From Selaginella moellendorffii (taxonomy: Eukaryota > Streptophyta > Lycopodiopsida > Selaginellales > Selaginellaceae), in NCBI RefSeq assembly GCF_000143415.4, contig NW_003314293.1:1432457-1496456 (forward strand): DNA of 64,000 bases. Direction: 5' to 3'. The notes below the pieces were generated by a model. The model was not told the DNA's origin. It saw only the letters and a program-made list of their open reading frames with translations, and made no database searches. Below are positions 32,653 to 44,559 of this stretch, piece after piece. Position 1 is the stretch's first letter. Each line of letters opens with the position of its first letter. The position numbers were made by a program, and so were the translations under genes.

Positions 32653-33417
32653 CTAGAGGATGTTGCAGCCGCAGAACCACTTACGGCAGCAACTTGGTCG
32701 CGGTGATGGCGGTGATGGCGCTGGCGGAAGATTTGGAGGAGAAGAGAATGCGGGAATGGCGACGAGGAGGGTTCCAGCGGATGAAAGACTGCTGCTGCTT
32801 GGCGTGGAATCGATCACCTTGGCTTTGCCTTTGAGAGCGCGCCGCCATTCGTCCTCGACAGTAGAAATGTCGCCAGTGTCGGAATCGCTCGCGTTCGGGG
32901 CCGCGTCAGCACTGTCGGAAGAGCTCGGATTCTCCGGAGCGCGAGAGCTCGGATTCTCCACGCTTGATATTTCGGCCCTGGAAGTGCTCGGACCCTCGCC
33001 GCGACGGCCGCGAGTGCTCGATTCGGCCTCGCCAGAGCTCGGCATCGATATTACGGCGCTGGAGCTGCTCGGATTACCTCCGCCGGGTGCTGTGGCGCTG
33101 GAGCTCGGATCCTCGCCGCTGGAGCGTGGGAAGAATATTACGGAGCTTGAAGGCCCTGGATCGAGAGAACGCGGGATCGATGTGGAGGAGGAAGAGCTTG
33201 CGCCGTGGCCAGGGATCGCCGAGGAAGCGCTGGGGCCGCCGCGGATCGACGTTGGCAAGACATCGCCGAATCTTGCGGCCGATGCGATGGTGGAAGCCCT
33301 TGCGCTGGACGCGATCGACCTGGAATTGCTCGGCGCAGCCGTGGCAGCTGGATTCGCTGCGAGATCGTCGTGAAGAACCAGCTCGGACTCTCTCGGCTTG
33401 GAAGGCTTGTTCCCCAT
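32653..33417 (-). CDS. Ser/Pro-rich protein with N-myristoylation and CaaX lipidation motifs
   Basis: 254 codons in one exon. It starts MGNKPSKP: Gly2 with small and basic followers fits an N-myristoyltransferase site. The body is low-complexity Ser/Pro/Ala with irregular 11-13-residue repeats (PSSSSA...), an acidic patch (DTGDISTVEDEW) and RRALKGKAKV. The end is CCRKWFCGCNIL, a Cys-rich tail whose last four residues CNIL form a CaaX box (Leu favours geranylgeranylation). Both ends would thus anchor it to membranes while the middle is disordered. A paralogue at 48770-49867 shares the layout and the 5' untranslated motif (GGGCGGGCA just before the ATG). I know no named family; function unknown. 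Confidence 0.7.
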   Translation of the reverse strand: MGNKPSKPRESELVLHDDLAANPAATAAPSNSRSIASSARASTIASAARFGDVLPTSIRGGPSASSAIPGHGASSSSSTSIPRSLDPGPSSSVIFFPRSSGEDPSSSATAPGGGNPSSSSAVISMPSSGEAESSTRGRRGEGPSTSRAEISSVENPSSRAPENPSSSDSADAAPNASDSDTGDISTVEDEWRRALKGKAKVIDSTPSSSSLSSAGTLLVAIPAFSSPPNLPPAPSPPSPRPSCCRKWFCGCNIL

Positions 33418-33519
33418 TGAAATTGCCCGCCCAAAAAGAAAAACCCTTGATTCAAATGACTAGGGCTCTTTACGGCTATGGCGTCAATGGCGCGCGCTTC
33501 GTTGGGGAATGATATTAAG

Positions 33520-34835
33520 TGATTTCTCTAAGTGTGACTAAGAGCTAGCTTATTCAAGGCCCCTTACACTTGGATGGATCATACTATCCAGCGGGATTTC
33601 TCACAGTGTAACTTAGATGAAGTTTATATTACTCACCTTTATGGAAAAGTTGGAATTTCAGGTTGTTTTATTATTTGCATATATGTAAATATATAATACT
33701 CTTATATGAAATTATATATTTGTTGCCAGGTTTCAGTACATTTAAAAAGATCATTAGTTAATTTTGTGAAGAGAAGAATTAAAAATAAATGTAAAAATAG
33801 ATGTAATAATCACAATGGTGAAGAATTTTAAATGACATAAAATATTTGTTAAAAACTTTTAAAATCTAATTTTATTTTTGGTATGATTGGTTAAATAAAT
33901 CATGTAAAAGAAATTACAAAATTGTGCATACGTTATGTTGGTATATCTAATTTGAATGTTTTAGGAAAGTTTAAAGTTGAAAAGAAAATTAAAATTTAAT
34001 AAAATTGTGATTGGTATTATAATGTCAGTTTAAAAAATTTAATAGAAGAATTTAATAAAGTATACTATGTTATAATTTTAAACTATAACAATTTCAAATA
34101 TAATAGAATGGTGATTTCCATGTAACTATAATTTTTTATTTTTTGGATTAAAAGTGAGCTAAAAAAAACTTTGTTTTATTTTTTTTTTACACAATTATAT
34201 GTAATAAAATCTAAACATATGGGAGAGCATTGGGTGGAAACTCTTGCTATGTAGGAAAGTCAACTATTTTTTGTAACCCTTGTTTATTAATAAAAATTCA
34301 AAACATACAAAAATTACATCAATGAATGGAAAAAATTTGAGAAAATAGTAAATTTTGGTAAGTGTTTTGCTAAACTTTTTGCACACTGCTCTTTTGCTAT
34401 ATTATGCACTACCCAAAATATAAAAACTATTATTTTATTTCAATTTAACTTTTAAGCCCATTTAAAAGCCTAAAGAATAATAAAAATAATCCCTTTCAGA
34501 GATTGTGTGAATTTAGATTTCAAATTAATAAAATAATAATCAGTTATAACTATTTAAATTTTAAATTTATTATTTATAAAATAAAAAGTACTTTATTTAG
34601 ATCTTTATTGATTTTACAAACAAAAAAAGACAAAACATAGCAAAACAATTATGTTTATGCCTAAGGCTAAAATGTTAACCAAGCATTCCTAATTTTCTTT
34701 ATTCTTTATTATTAAAAATACTTATTTATTGTTAATACCAATAAAAAATTTATTAATATAAAAAAATTACTTTATAAAAAGTTTATTAAAAATAATTAAT
34801 CTAAAAATCTATTTTAGATAGATGAACAGAGGTCT
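33520..34835. other. AT-rich block of arm B, with MITE half and element end
   Basis: A diverged counterpart of 4875-5931. It contains one half of the palindromic MITE (about 33735-33780) and a piece matching the left end of the 26-kb element in inverse orientation (about 34215-34320, GGGAGAGCATTGGGTGG). A 19-bp direct repeat (GATTTCTCTAAGTGTGACT-like) flanks the short segment 33520-33612. No coding is supported. Confidence 0.55.
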
Positions 34836-34839
34836 GTCA

Positions 34840-36850
34840 TGGAGATGTTCAGGCTAGATGTGTACACCAGCCTGGCAAGGACCCCTCATCTGCCAAGGAC
34901 TTAAGACTGAACTCCTGGCACACAAAGCTTCACCGAGCTAGAGATGGTGTTCTACTTGTGAATGCCTGGCTCCATGAATTGGAGAAAGGAACTTCGGCTG
35001 TGGAGTGGAAGGATAAGCAGTTGCCTGGCAGCGATTCTGGCATCGCCAGAGCAGTGAGCGAGAAATGGGAAGAACTCACGTTCATCAAAGGAGGATAAGC
35101 GTGAAATCATGGAAAAACATTGGAGCAGGTGCAACAGCTCTTGGATGGTGATCACCAGCAGCGCATTCACGACCAGAGTTCCGTGCTGTAATCCTCGAGT
35201 CGTTTTCGTGTTTGACGAGGCAAGGGGTTTGAACGAAACCCGCTCGAGGTTTGTTTCCGTGGAATGCCAGCTTTGCGCTGGACTCAACCGCGAAGCTTTT
35301 GCCGAGAAAGAGCAACGAGGACAACAGCAGCTCGCCGAGAAAGTGCGGCGAGGACAGGCGAGCCGTTTTCGTGTTTGACGAGGCAAGGGGTCTGAACGAA
35401 ACCTCAGCTCCGCTGGGCGCTCAGAGTTTTGTTTCCGTGGAATGCCTACTTTGTGCTCATGCTGGACACAACCGGGAAGTTTTTGCCAAGAAAGAGTGAC
35501 GAGGACAACAGCAGCAGGGCCTTGAAGACCGGGAGATGCTTACTGCCTCCGATCTACTTCTTGCGAACTTTGCAACTAAACATGCTCAAGTTGAGCGTTG
35601 CGGAGTATAGTTCTTCGTCAACCTGGATGAAGTATGGAAGGCCTGTGTGGGCCGCCAGAATAGGATAGGGTGAAATGGGAATTAGTAATGAGTTCGCCAG
35701 ACAGAGAACCAAGGATGGTATTGTTTGCTGCTGCAACAGGCCTGCAGGTGTGTCCTCGCTGCCCGATGGTAGCGTCACATATGAATGTTACGATGGAAAA
35801 CAGGTTGTTTGTCGCTCTTCCAGCGACGCCCAGCTACTAGCCTGCTCAAGTTCAAGAAGTGAAGCGGTATGCTTAGCTGGTACCTTCATCCCATCAAAGT
35901 GGTGGTCCCCTGTTCTGCAATTCTTTTGCCGTGCGGGAAGTCCCGGAGACTGCAGCGTTAAGCAGATACTTTCCAGGAGGCCTTGCTATCGGGTATCAAG
36001 CGGAAAACGATATGCGTGGTGCCGATCTCATTCTTCCTGTCTGGACTCCCGAGGGGATGACTTGCTGCGTTGTGTCCCTGAAGACAAGGGGCGGTGTCTC
36101 ATCCGAGCTCACCAAGTGGAAAGTTCTTCCTGTGGTTACCGTGTATGTCAATGCAAGGAGCAAGCAGTTGCGGACGCAAAGTCTTGGCTTCTGTGGGATC
36201 AGGAGGAGGATAAGAGTGATCTCCAGCTGACATGCTATGGCCTTGATGGCAACTTCGGTTACCTGTCGAGGGGCCTGCTCAAGAACATACTCGTAACCAG
36301 GCGGGATCCCCTTAAAGGTGCGGGAAGCCGAGTGGATCAAGCAAATGCTGACGTTTCAGTACGAGGCAGACTTCGTCGTGTCTCCGGCGGCATGAGTCTA
36401 TGCTCATGGATTACTCGTCTTCACGGAGAAGTTGATCTCTTTAAGTTCGAGTTAGAACTTGCTCTATCTCGTACTCTTGGTTCAATTAACGGTGATCGGA
36501 GCTCGAAGCAATACTAGTTCGCTGCTTACGCTTTGCTCTCTCTGCTGTTACTTTGGCTTGATTTTGGATCTACTCACGAAAGAGAAGCTACCAGGTATGC
36601 TTAGTAATGTTCGAGCTCGACCTTTATTATTTTGTAGATTACTTATGGTGTCATAGCTCTTTCTTTCTTGTTCTTTTTTGTAACTCGCGGATGAGATCCT
36701 AAACATAGTATACAACGAAAGGTTTATTGCAACTTCTAGAAAAAGATTCGGTATGAACCATATGAGACAGCCGTTCATCTTCTATTCCTCAAGAATAGAA
36801 CAATGGTTGTCTCTTATGTTTCCAGCATTGACTGGAAACTTCTCCAAAGC
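34840..36850 (+). pseudogene. Degraded P-loop/CRN-associated-like gene, copy 2 (arm B)
   Basis: The longest-lived of the three copies. It shows NAWLHELEKGTSAVEWKDKQ, VFVFDEARGLNETR (Walker-B-like DEAR) present twice, LLPPIYFLRTLQLNML followed by YGRPVWAARIG, and MRGADLILPVWTPEGMTCCV..SLKTR. A frame of 280 codons is open at 35675-36517, but the family-like motifs lie in another frame, so that long frame is probably incidental. The pattern DEAR...PPI...GRPLW...RGADLxxP...VxxKxR recalls STAND-like NTPases linked to Crinkler-type proteins. This is inference from motif memory; no intact protein can be read. Confidence 0.35.
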
Positions 36851-36903
36851 AGTCCTTCCGGTAAGTTTGCTTCAAATATCAGTAGATTCTTTGACGTGAG
36901 ATC

Positions 36904-38690
36904 ATGGCCAGTTTTCCAGTTTTGACATGTTTCTTCTTTTTCTTGGCTGCTGCAGCGATGGAGATATTTTACTAATAATAACCTTTTACACATGTAGAAA
37001 TTCACTTCACGAACACCAGTTCTCCTCCGGTGATCTACTAACACGAACGAGACGATTTCATTCTTCCTGCATCAAAAAGTTCCAAGAGGTGGGCTTATTT
37101 ATACAACCCGATTTTTTTGTCGTAATACACTTGATGTATCCAGGATTCGAGAGTATTTTCTCAGAAATACTATGAGCTCCTACTTTCAGCCTCGGCAAGG
37201 CCCAATCTTTCTTGTCATCTGTGTTTGATTAGAAATCTCTTGCGAAATCATTGGAAGGGGCAATCGTGACTGTCGAGCATCAGTATTACGGAGACTGTTC
37301 TCCCTTTCAAAACTTCACTTATGAGAATCTTAAGTTTCTCACGACGCAGCAAGCTTTATTCCAACTATCAGGCATTAAGTGGATGATGATCTTACCGTGT
37401 GATTTCCGTTTTCTTATACAGAACTTGATTATTCAACGATATAACAAGCAAGACAAGAATCCATGGATTGTTGTGGGAGGTGCCTTGAGTGCGTAGTACT
37501 GAAATTCCCGCACTTGGTTGCTGCAAGCTGGGAAGCTCAGCCGTGGTCCAAACAATCTTGGAATACAGTGATTATGACGAGCAAGTATGTTTACTCACGC
37601 CAAAGCTCGCTCATGTTTCTTTGTTTCTCTTGTAGATTGGAGTTTCTGCTGGTCCCGAATGCAAGAAAGAATTACAGGAGATTACAAAGCTGGCCGAAGA
37701 AGGCCTGGTAGCAAATTCAGCAGCCGTTAAATCCATGTTCTCTGCGGAAAAGGTATTGTCTTTGGAGTTCCTTCGTTTTTACTTGTGAACACTACATTTG
37801 ACAGCTTAAAGGTGATGACTTCTATTGCTGATAGCAGACATTGGAGCTGGTTTTGTAAGTAAACATCGTGAGAATATTTATACAAAGGTTGACAAGCATT
37901 TTGTTTATGCTAGGTGCAATATGGTAGATTTGATAACCTTTGTGCTGCACTTCTGGAAGCTGTTCAGAACAAAACAGACCTTCTGGTAACTTTTCTTTCA
38001 TAAAGGTCAAATTTTTTGCTTTTTTTTTAGAGGGCGTTTGCCAATCTTCTGAGCCTGAATCGTTCTTCCGTTGAACTTTACGATGCAAATGAGCTGAAAA
38101 GGCGAGCTGAAGCAAACGATATCGGTGCTATAAACTCTATGAGCTATGCGTACCAAGTTTGCACAGAATTGGCCGCCTTCCACGTTTCTCCGGCCAACGA
38201 CGGCATTCGGCTAAACCTTAGTAAGTTTGTTCGTGTTTCACTCTTTCAAAGTATGTGCCTTAGATGTTTTTCTTACAATTAACAGGTAATTCATCGACTA
38301 CTGGAATTTTTTGGCCACGAGACATTCCCAGAGTCAAAGCTTCAAACGAGAACTATGGAGGATGGGATATTGCTGGTAATTAATTCGTTCTTTCTTTTGC
38401 TGGCTTGATCCTGGTCTTTAACAAGCATGCTCTAGAATTATCTTCCTGAATGGCTCACAGGATCCACGGCGTGTCAAAACAAACTTTCTCTCCTTATGGT
38501 AACTTATTGTTTTGCTTCGAAGACTTTAAACAAAGATGAATTCACAGAGCCTTTCTTTATATTAACGTGTAAGAACTGCGCACACTGCCAAGACCTTTGG
38601 CCAGAATGTACCATAGAAACTGGTATAACTTCTGTAGTAATAATTTTTGTATACCCTGTTTTTAACATTGGATTCGATTCTCAGATCTAG
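36904..38690 (+). pseudogene. S28 family serine peptidase remnant (arm B)
   Basis: Starts MASFPVLTCFFFFLAAAA (ATG 36904) and is followed by many S28 exon pieces with good borders: GAIVTVEHQYYGDCSPFQNF, NKQDKNPWIVVGG, GPECKKELQEITKLAEEGLV, VQYGRFDNLCAALLEAVQNK, SVELYDANELKRRAEANDIG, ENYGGWDIA. The codons for SYAG in the GGSYAG nucleophile motif are deleted and stops follow, and the exon after the signal peptide is out of frame. The C-terminal DPW..H region is replaced by unrelated residues. Non-functional tandem neighbour of the S28 gene at 39433. Confidence 0.8.
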
Positions 38691-39170
38691 GCCCACGCAT
38701 TTATATCTTTGTACATGAAGGAGTGGCTTTCCTCGTAGTACAAAATGATGCTTTGGTTTCAATTAATATGATGATTAGATAAATATTCCCGCCCCCATTC
38801 AAATTGCTAGGGTTTAGGGGAATGGCGGTGCGCTTCCCTCTTTCGGCTTACATCCGGTGCATAGGTTCGTCGATTGTTTCAGATCAAACTTACCAAGCAT
38901 TTGAGGCAGATTTCCGATCCAGAGGCGGCGCTTCGCACGAGCTAGTGATAAAATTATAATGCATGGATCCTATTATTTTTGGTCTTGCGCTCGCAGGAAA
39001 CAAACTAAAACTTGATAAGATTTTTACTTTCTCTCAAGTAGTCACCTCTTCCAGCTTGCTCTTTTTTTTTTCTTTTACAGATCGATGGCAATTACTGGTG
39101 ACTTTGGAACTTCAGGACGACACTAGACTCCGAATATTTCTCAGGTAAGGTCCCTATCATTCATCATTTT
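38690..39170 (+). other. Conserved spacer between S28 copies (arm B)
   Basis: Counterpart of 540-1000. It contains CTAGGGTTTAGGGG (telo-box-like), a short frame (ATGGCGGTGCGCTTCCC onward) and a long pyrimidine tract near 39060. Related sequence precedes the third S28 copy (42150-42410), so it is probably the upstream regulatory or leader region of the peptidase units. Confidence 0.4.
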
Positions 39171-39432
39171 TTAACATTAGATCAACATTCTCTCACAGTG
39201 GATAGTCAATCAAAAGAAACAAGAGTGTTGCTTGGACGGAGCTCCATTCGTCAAATAATAGAAAAGATTCGCTGTAAAACATATGAGACAGCCGTTTGTG
39301 TTCTATTCCTAAAAGAAAACAACAAAATCTGTTGCCTCCTATGCTTCCATCATTGACATGAATAACAGTTTCGGAATTGTCAGCATCCCGGCAGCTTGCT
39401 TCAAATATCAGCAAATCGAGGTTCGTTTGATC

Positions 39433-41470
39433 ATGGCATTTTTCCCAATGCTGACATGCGTGTTCTTTCTCCTGGCTACTGCAGCAACTACATGCTCTGC
39501 TTTGGGTTGAAGAACTTCAATCCACCAACAGCGTCTATTTTCTGCTGCATCTGCAAACTTAAACAACACGAGCCAGTTGTTCCAGAAGCAAAGAGTTAAC
39601 CATTTTGATCCAGAAGTAGGACCTTGCATTTTTTATCTGGTGGTTATAGCGTTTGATTGATCCAGGATTCGAGAGTCTTCTCTCAAAGATACTTCGAGTT
39701 CCTGGATTACTTTCAGCCCCAACAAGGCCCAATATTTCTCGCCCTCTGTGGAGAATCCACATGCGGCGGCGGATATCAAAGAACAGCTGTAGGAGTAAGC
39801 GTCTCACATCATAACGTTTCATCCTTTTATCCAATTTGATGCAAGCAGGCTCTAGCTAAGTCACTAGGAGCGGTAGTCGTGACAATTGAGCATCGGTATT
39901 ACGGACAAAGCTATCCCTTTCAAAACTTCTCTTACAAGAACCTCAAGTATCTCACAACACAGCAAGCTTTATATGATTATGCTCTCTTTATCGACTATTA
40001 TGAGGTAGATAAATATCTCGAACGTGTTTTCTCGTGATCTTAACGTTCTTTGGTACAGAACTTGGTTAATCTACAATATAACAAGCAAGGCAAGAATCCA
40101 TGGATTGTTGTGGGAGGTTCATACGCAGGTGCCCTGAGTGCTTGGTTTAGACTGAAATTTCCGCATTTGGTCGTTGCAAGCTGGGCAAGCTCAGGTGTGG
40201 TCGAAGCTGTGCTGGAATATAGTGCTTACGACGAACAAGTACGTAAATTTACTTTGAGATTTCCTGTATTTATCCTTCTTTGTATGTAGGTGGGAATTTC
40301 TGTTGGTCCTGAATGCAAGAAGGCATTACAGGAGATCACAAAGCTGGCTGAAGAAGGTCTAGTAACAAACGCAACAGCAGTTAAATCTGTGTTTTTTGCA
40401 CAAAAGGTATTTCATCCTTTCTAAATCGTTTCTCTCAAAGGCTTAAGACTTGCGAACTTCGCACAGCTCAGAGATGATGATTTCCTGTCATTGGTAGCAG
40501 ACATTGCCGCTGGTTTTGTGAGTAGAAAGCTTGAGAATAACATAGTTTTCATTTAACGAGCTTTATATTTTTTCCGTTTTATTTTTTGTTAGGTGCAATA
40601 TGGTGCTATTGATATGCTCTGTCCTCCACTTTTGGAAGCCATTCAGAACAAAACCGATCTCCTGGTAATTTGCTCCTCTTTCATGAGTTCTATACAAGTC
40701 ACGACTTCATTGTTTTTCCAGATGGCATATGCACGTATTGGTGGAGTAGATAGCTCCTCCAGTGACTCTTACGATGCATATGAACTGAGAAGACAAGCTG
40801 AAGCAAACGATATCAGCGCTAAAGACACTATGAGCTGGAATTACCAAATTTGCACAGAATTAGCTTACTTCCAAGTTGCCCCTACCAACGACAGCATTCG
40901 ATCATCACGTATAAATCTCCAGTAAGTTTGTTTTCCCTTTTCCCTCTCAGCTTGAGTGTGACTTCATGTTGCTACGTGTTAGATATTACATCGACATTTG
41001 TGCTGTATTGTTTGGTCCCAACACATTTCCAGATGTTAGTGCCGCAAACTGGAACTATGGAGGGCGGGACATTGCTAGTAAAATATTTTCTTCTTCATGC
41101 TGCCTTGCTCTGTTCTAATCTTGAATAACAGGTTCTAGAATTATCTTTCTGAATGGCTCACAGGATCCGTGGCAGCATGCATCGAAGACGACATTTTCTC
41201 CAGGAGGTAAAACGATAGGGCAGCGCTTTTATGCTTAGGAGATTTACAATGATTTATTTTTCCCATAGAACCCTCCTTTGTATTAACTTGTGAAAGCTGT
41301 GCACACTGCGAGGACCTTTCTATGGATTGTAGTTCAGACATTGGTAATGCTTTGATACATGACCACCCTTGCGTTTAACTTTGATTTTCTCAGGATCACC
41401 CAGGTGCCAGGAGCTAATGAAGGCCCACACCTACATATCTTTGTACATGAAGGAGTGGTTTTCCTCGTAG
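39433..41470 (+). CDS. S28 family serine carboxypeptidase (Pro-X carboxypeptidase-like)
   Basis: ATG at 39433 with signal peptide MAFFPMLTCVFFLLATAATT. The exons, split by introns of about 50-70 nt, read: DSRVFSQRYFEFLDYFQPQQ, GPIFLALCGESTCGGG, VVVTIEHRYYGQSYPFQNFS, NPWIVVGGSYAGALSAW (catalytic Ser), VVASWASSGVVEAVLEY, GPECKKALQEITKLAEEGLV, then NGSQDPWQHASKT (catalytic Asp and His), ending YMKEWFSS at 41468. S28 enzymes cleave after Pro in secretory or vacuolar compartments. One defect: the codon after ALG in the first exon is TGA, where arm A has TGG. Unless spliced out or a reading artefact, it would stop translation before the mature domain. Confidence 0.75.
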
Positions 41471-41499
41471 TTAATGGCGTTCTCTTCGCGAGGGCAAAC

Positions 41500-42060
41500 A
41501 CGATTCATGGCAAACTTTCGTAATTTCTGCTTTGAGCTTTCGAAGTTCTTCTTGTGGTACGTAAGATTTTAGCATGGAAGAAAAGAGAAACAGAAAAGAA
41601 GAAGGCTTTGGTTTTAGTCGTTGTCGTCATGATGAATTTCGACAGGCAGATCCACCGGCAGCAAGACGCTCTTGCTTCGCTGCTTTGTGGAGTTCCCCTC
41701 TCTCTCGCCTTGTCCTCGGATCTCCAAGAAGAACGCCATTGTAGCGTGACGGCTCCCCTGGCGTCTCCACACACCTTGACGACGCCCAAGTTTCCGATGG
41801 AGTCCTGGTGAAAGTATGTATTTGATCTCCAACGAGTGTCCAGTTTTAAGTTAGAAGAGGAAATGTATGATTCGCAAGGAGTTATTTTACCGGTTTGAGA
41901 AACTCGTTGAGTCGAACGTTCTCAGATGCTTGTCCGTGACCAACTTCTTGAGGAAACACTCCTGGTTCATGAGCTGGAGAAGTTCCTCCTGTTCCTCCTG
42001 CTCGGATCCTAAAGAACATCCACACTCTGCAAGTTACCTTGCTCCATGATCTGTTTTGTA
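41500..42060 (-). pseudogene. WWE-ART gene remnant
   Basis: Minus-strand pieces match the ART-like genes at 44560 and 54718: the C-terminal ATMAFFLEIRGQGE and KSVLLPVDLPVEIH with an acidic tail, and upstream EELLQLMNQE-like and FLKKLVT stretches. The central exon with the FHGTP motif is missing between them, and several frame changes occur. It lies tail-to-tail with the S28 gene, as the 44560 gene does with the next S28 copy. Confidence 0.65.
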
Positions 42061-42479
42061 GTCATGTCCACAGGGATAGAGTAGAGATCTATCAAATGAA
42101 TGGAATAGCAAATTTATGCTAAGGACTTTAGGCTTTGGAATTCGCGTGTTATGATCGTAGCGCGCCCATCCGAGGCGCCGACTCGGAACTTTCAGTGGAG
42201 CGTTCAAGGCTTGGTAAGCTAACTTCTAGTCGTCGTTCTTAATTTTTAACAAACTAAACCTCGTGAGGTAGCTCGGTTTCTCAACAACAGCCAAGAGAGT
42301 CACCTCTCGTTTTCTCTTTTACAGCTCGATGGTGAATTCTGGTGAACTTTCGAGCTGGGAAGTCAAAAGAACGACGCTAGAGTCCGAAATTTCCCAAGGT
42401 CGTTAGCCAATCAAAAGAAACAGGAGTATAGCTTGGACGAAGCTCCTTTCATCAAGTAATGTGAAAGATTCTCTATGAA

Positions 42480-44400
42480 ACATTGTTCTTCCTCCTGGCT
42501 ACTGCAGCAGCTACTTGCTATGCTTTGGGTTGGAGAAGTTCAATCCACCGGCAACATTTCTCTTCCGCTGCATGTACAAACGCAAACCATATTAGTTATT
42601 TTTTCCAGAGTCAACCATTATGATCCAGAAGTACGTCCTGCATTTCTTATCTAGTGTTATATAGTTGATCTAGGATCCGAGAGTGTTCTCTCAAAGATAC
42701 TTCGATCTCCTGGATTACTTTCAGCCCGATATTTCTCGCCCTCTAGCCATTTTCAAGCTTATGTCGCATCTCTCATTATAGGATTTAGCATCCTTTTTAA
42801 TCGATTGTTATGCAAACAGCGGCAATCGTTTGAGCATCGTGGAGAGAGCTATCCCTTTCAAAATTTCACTTGCGAGAACCTCAAGTATCTCACAACACAG
42901 CAGGCTTTGTTTGATTATGCTCTCTTTATCAAGTAGATAAATATCTAGAGCGTGCTTTCCCGTGATTTTAGCACAGAACTTGACGATAAAGCAAGCAAGG
43001 CAAGAATCCATGGATTGCTGTGGGAGCTTCATACGCAGGTGCCTTGACTGCGTGGTTTGGACTTAAATTTCCGGACTTGGTCGTTGCAAGCTGGGCAAGC
43101 TCAGGTGTCATCAAAGCTGTGCTGGAATATAGTGCTTACGATGAACAAGTATGTAAAATCACACTGAAGTTTTATCTTGTTGCCCCATAGGCACTCTGTT
43201 AGTGTATGATGTTCACCACCCAACCGTATAAGCACTAGAACCTCTCCCAAGACTTTAGATGCTGTGGATCTCTAAAGATATTTATGATTATTTTTTTAAG
43301 TAGGTGGGAATTTCTGTTGGTCCTGAATGCAAGAAAGCATTACAGGAGATCACACGGATGGCCGAAGAAGGTAGCAACAAATGTAATAACAGTTAAATCT
43401 CTGTTTCTTGAAAAAAAAAAGGTATCGATTGCTTCTGTTCTCTCGTTTTACAGCTCAATGACGTTGACTTCCTTTCTCTTGTAGCAGACGTTGCAGCTCC
43501 TTATGTGAGAAAAGAGCTTCATTCGATCCTAGATTGTACTTAACATCTTGTCCCATATTCATTTTATTAGGTGCAATATGGTGGCATTAAGTTGCTTTGT
43601 CCAGATATTCATAACAAAAGCGATCTCCTGGTAATTTTGCTCTTCTCTCATGTATACAAGTGACGACTGTATTTTTCCAGGTGGCATATGCAGGCAGATG
43701 GGGAATAGATTCCTACGATGTATATAAACTGAATAAACAGGCTGAAGTAAACGATATCGATGCTAAAGACACTATGGGCTGGTCCTATTAAACTTGCACA
43801 GAATTGGGATACTTCCAAATGAATGCTGGCACACACACGCACCCCTTTCTTTTAGAGGAACCATGGCCTCCATAAGCTTTCAGGAATCGATTAAAAATTT
43901 GGTGTAAAGTATTTAGCTCCAAGGTTGTAGGCTTGAAAGAAGGGGAAAACAATTCGATCATCACGTATAAATTTCCGGTAAGTTTGCATTTCCTTTTCCC
44001 TCATATCTTGAGTATGCCCAAGAAGCATTATGAAGGTCCTTGCAGCGTGCACAGCTTTCACAAGTTACTACAAAGAAGATTCCGTGGGAAAAAATAAAAC
44101 ATTGTACTGATCTCTCATTTTAGCCTGTGGAGAAAATGTCATCTTTGAAGCATGCTGCCACGGATATCATAAAGATAACGATTACTCAAGAAGAACAAAC
44201 TTACCAGCAATGTCCCGTCCTCCGTAGTTCCTGTTTACAGCACTAACATCTGGAAATGTCCTGGGACCAAACAAATTATTGATGACCAGCAACAAAAAGA
44301 CACCACCCTTTTGATCCTCTCAGGAGCGCCAAAGTGTAAAGAGCTAATGAAGGCCCACGCGTACATAGATTTGTACATGAAAGAGCGGCTTTCCGCGTAG
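42480..44400 (+). pseudogene. S28 serine peptidase remnant, third tandem copy
   Basis: Keeps GASYAGALTAWFGLKFPDLV (catalytic Ser present, first Gly changed to Ala) and VASWASSGVIKAVLEYSAYD, then GPECKKALQEIT. The part before it is compressed (bases 42800-43000 lack the EHRYYG exon start), GSNKCNNS ends in a stop near 43395, an AAAAAAAAAA run disrupts an exon border, and an internal TAA follows WSY near 43790. The terminal DPW..H exon is missing. A CA microsatellite is at 43830. The scrambled copy at 17570-20000 derives from this unit or a sister. Confidence 0.7.
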
Positions 44401-44559
44401 TTGGTTCTCTTTGCAACATTCATCCCAGGTTTTCATTTGAGCTTTCTTGTGTTTCTAATATTTTTTTTCTTTTAGACACGAACAAAAGGATGACAGAAAC
44501 GTCAAATGTGGTATGTAATGTTTTACCATGAAAGAGAAGATACAGAAAAGAGAAAAGCT

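Larger units (their letters stand above)
29290..39835. repeat. Arm B of the large inverted duplication
   Basis: Reverse-complement counterpart of 1-10183, with better preserved genes. Differences from arm A include absence of the telomeric tract, presence of the Ser/Pro-rich gene start codon, and a more diverged AT-rich block at 33660-34820. The outer end coincides with the left edge of the window for arm A, so its true extent is unknown. Confidence 0.9.

Noticed and set aside
35675-36517. 280-codon Cys/Ser-rich frame in arm B
   Set aside because: The other two copies break this frame, and the recognisable RGADLILP motif is in a different frame. Treated as incidental within the CRN-like remnant.
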